Source of the DNA: Paenibacillus sp. UBA6285 | GTDB lineage: Bacteria; Bacillota; Bacilli; Paenibacillales; Paenibacillaceae | DNA length: 6,029 nucleotides | Assembly (NCBI GenBank): GCA_002438345.1 | Contig: DJUJ01000001.1 | Coordinates: 8,949 to 14,977 of the forward strand | Direction: 5' to 3' | Shown here: one piece after another, positions 6,024-6,029 of the stretch | Position numbering within the stretch: the stretch's first letter is position 1 | Layout of the letters: each line of letters opens with the position of its first letter | Program-made: the position numbers and the translations under genes | The notes under the pieces: model-generated | Database searches by the model: none | What the model saw: the letters and a program-made list of their open reading frames with translations, nothing else | Told to the model about the DNA's origin: nothing

Positions 6024-6029
6024 GGGTGA
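6021..6029 (+). promoter_or_regulatory. Probable ribosome binding site of the next gene (expected hrcA)
   Basis: GAGGGGTGA resembles the full Shine-Dalgarno AGGAGGTGA with one wobble. It sits at the right edge, so a start codon within the next ten or so bases is expected. The coding region is not visible. Confidence 0.55.

Noticed and set aside
5961..6029. CIRCE operator of hrcA
   Set aside because: Neither TTAGCACTC nor GAGTGCTAA, nor a close variant, is found; the inverted repeats present have different sequence.
1..6029. Mobile element, CRISPR array, tRNA or other RNA gene, or novel defence cluster
   Set aside because: No direct-repeat array, transposase-like protein, terminal inverted repeats or cloverleaf was seen; every long coding region is explained by a conserved chromosomal gene order.

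Overview
The window is a conserved chromosomal block from an endospore-forming member of the Bacillota (Firmicutes). It reads, all on the + strand: gpr (3' part) - spoIIP - yqxA-like gene - lepA - hemW - the start of the control region of what should be hrcA. This is the same order as in Bacillus subtilis (gpr-spoIIP-yqxA-lepA-hemW-hrcA). The Gpr fragment lacks a loop of about 30-40 residues that I recall from the Bacillus protein, and the yqxA-position protein is diverged and longer. Both point to a Paenibacillus-like organism rather than Bacillus itself. That placement is inference from protein character, not from a search.

Positions 1-2763 are a sporulation block. Gpr is the spore protease that degrades small acid-soluble spore proteins at germination. 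SpoIIP is the membrane-anchored peptidoglycan hydrolase of the engulfment machinery. The third gene encodes a small protein of unknown function with one membrane segment, closely following spoIIP. A 16-bp hairpin (650-689) separates gpr from spoIIP, as expected if the forespore gene and the mother-cell gene are transcribed separately. A long hairpin terminator (2713-2763) closes the block.

Positions 2764-6029 are a housekeeping block. A near-ideal vegetative promoter (TTGATG, 17 bp, extended TGTTATAAT) drives lepA, the ribosome-associated GTPase also called elongation factor 4. A compact terminator follows lepA. hemW (radical-SAM heme chaperone, often misannotated as an oxygen-independent coproporphyrinogen III oxidase) comes next and has a good ribosome binding site but no convincing promoter of its own, so read-through from lepA is likely. 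After hemW lies a recognisable sigma-A-type promoter (TTGAAT, 17 bp, TATATT) with two dyad symmetries lying over its -35 and -10 elements. It probably belongs to the heat-shock operon hrcA-grpE-dnaK-dnaJ beyond the window edge. No CIRCE element is visible inside the window.

No mobile element, CRISPR array, RNA gene or defence-type locus was found, and no new system is evident. The points worth a second look are the intergenic regulatory structures and the little-known yqxA-position protein.
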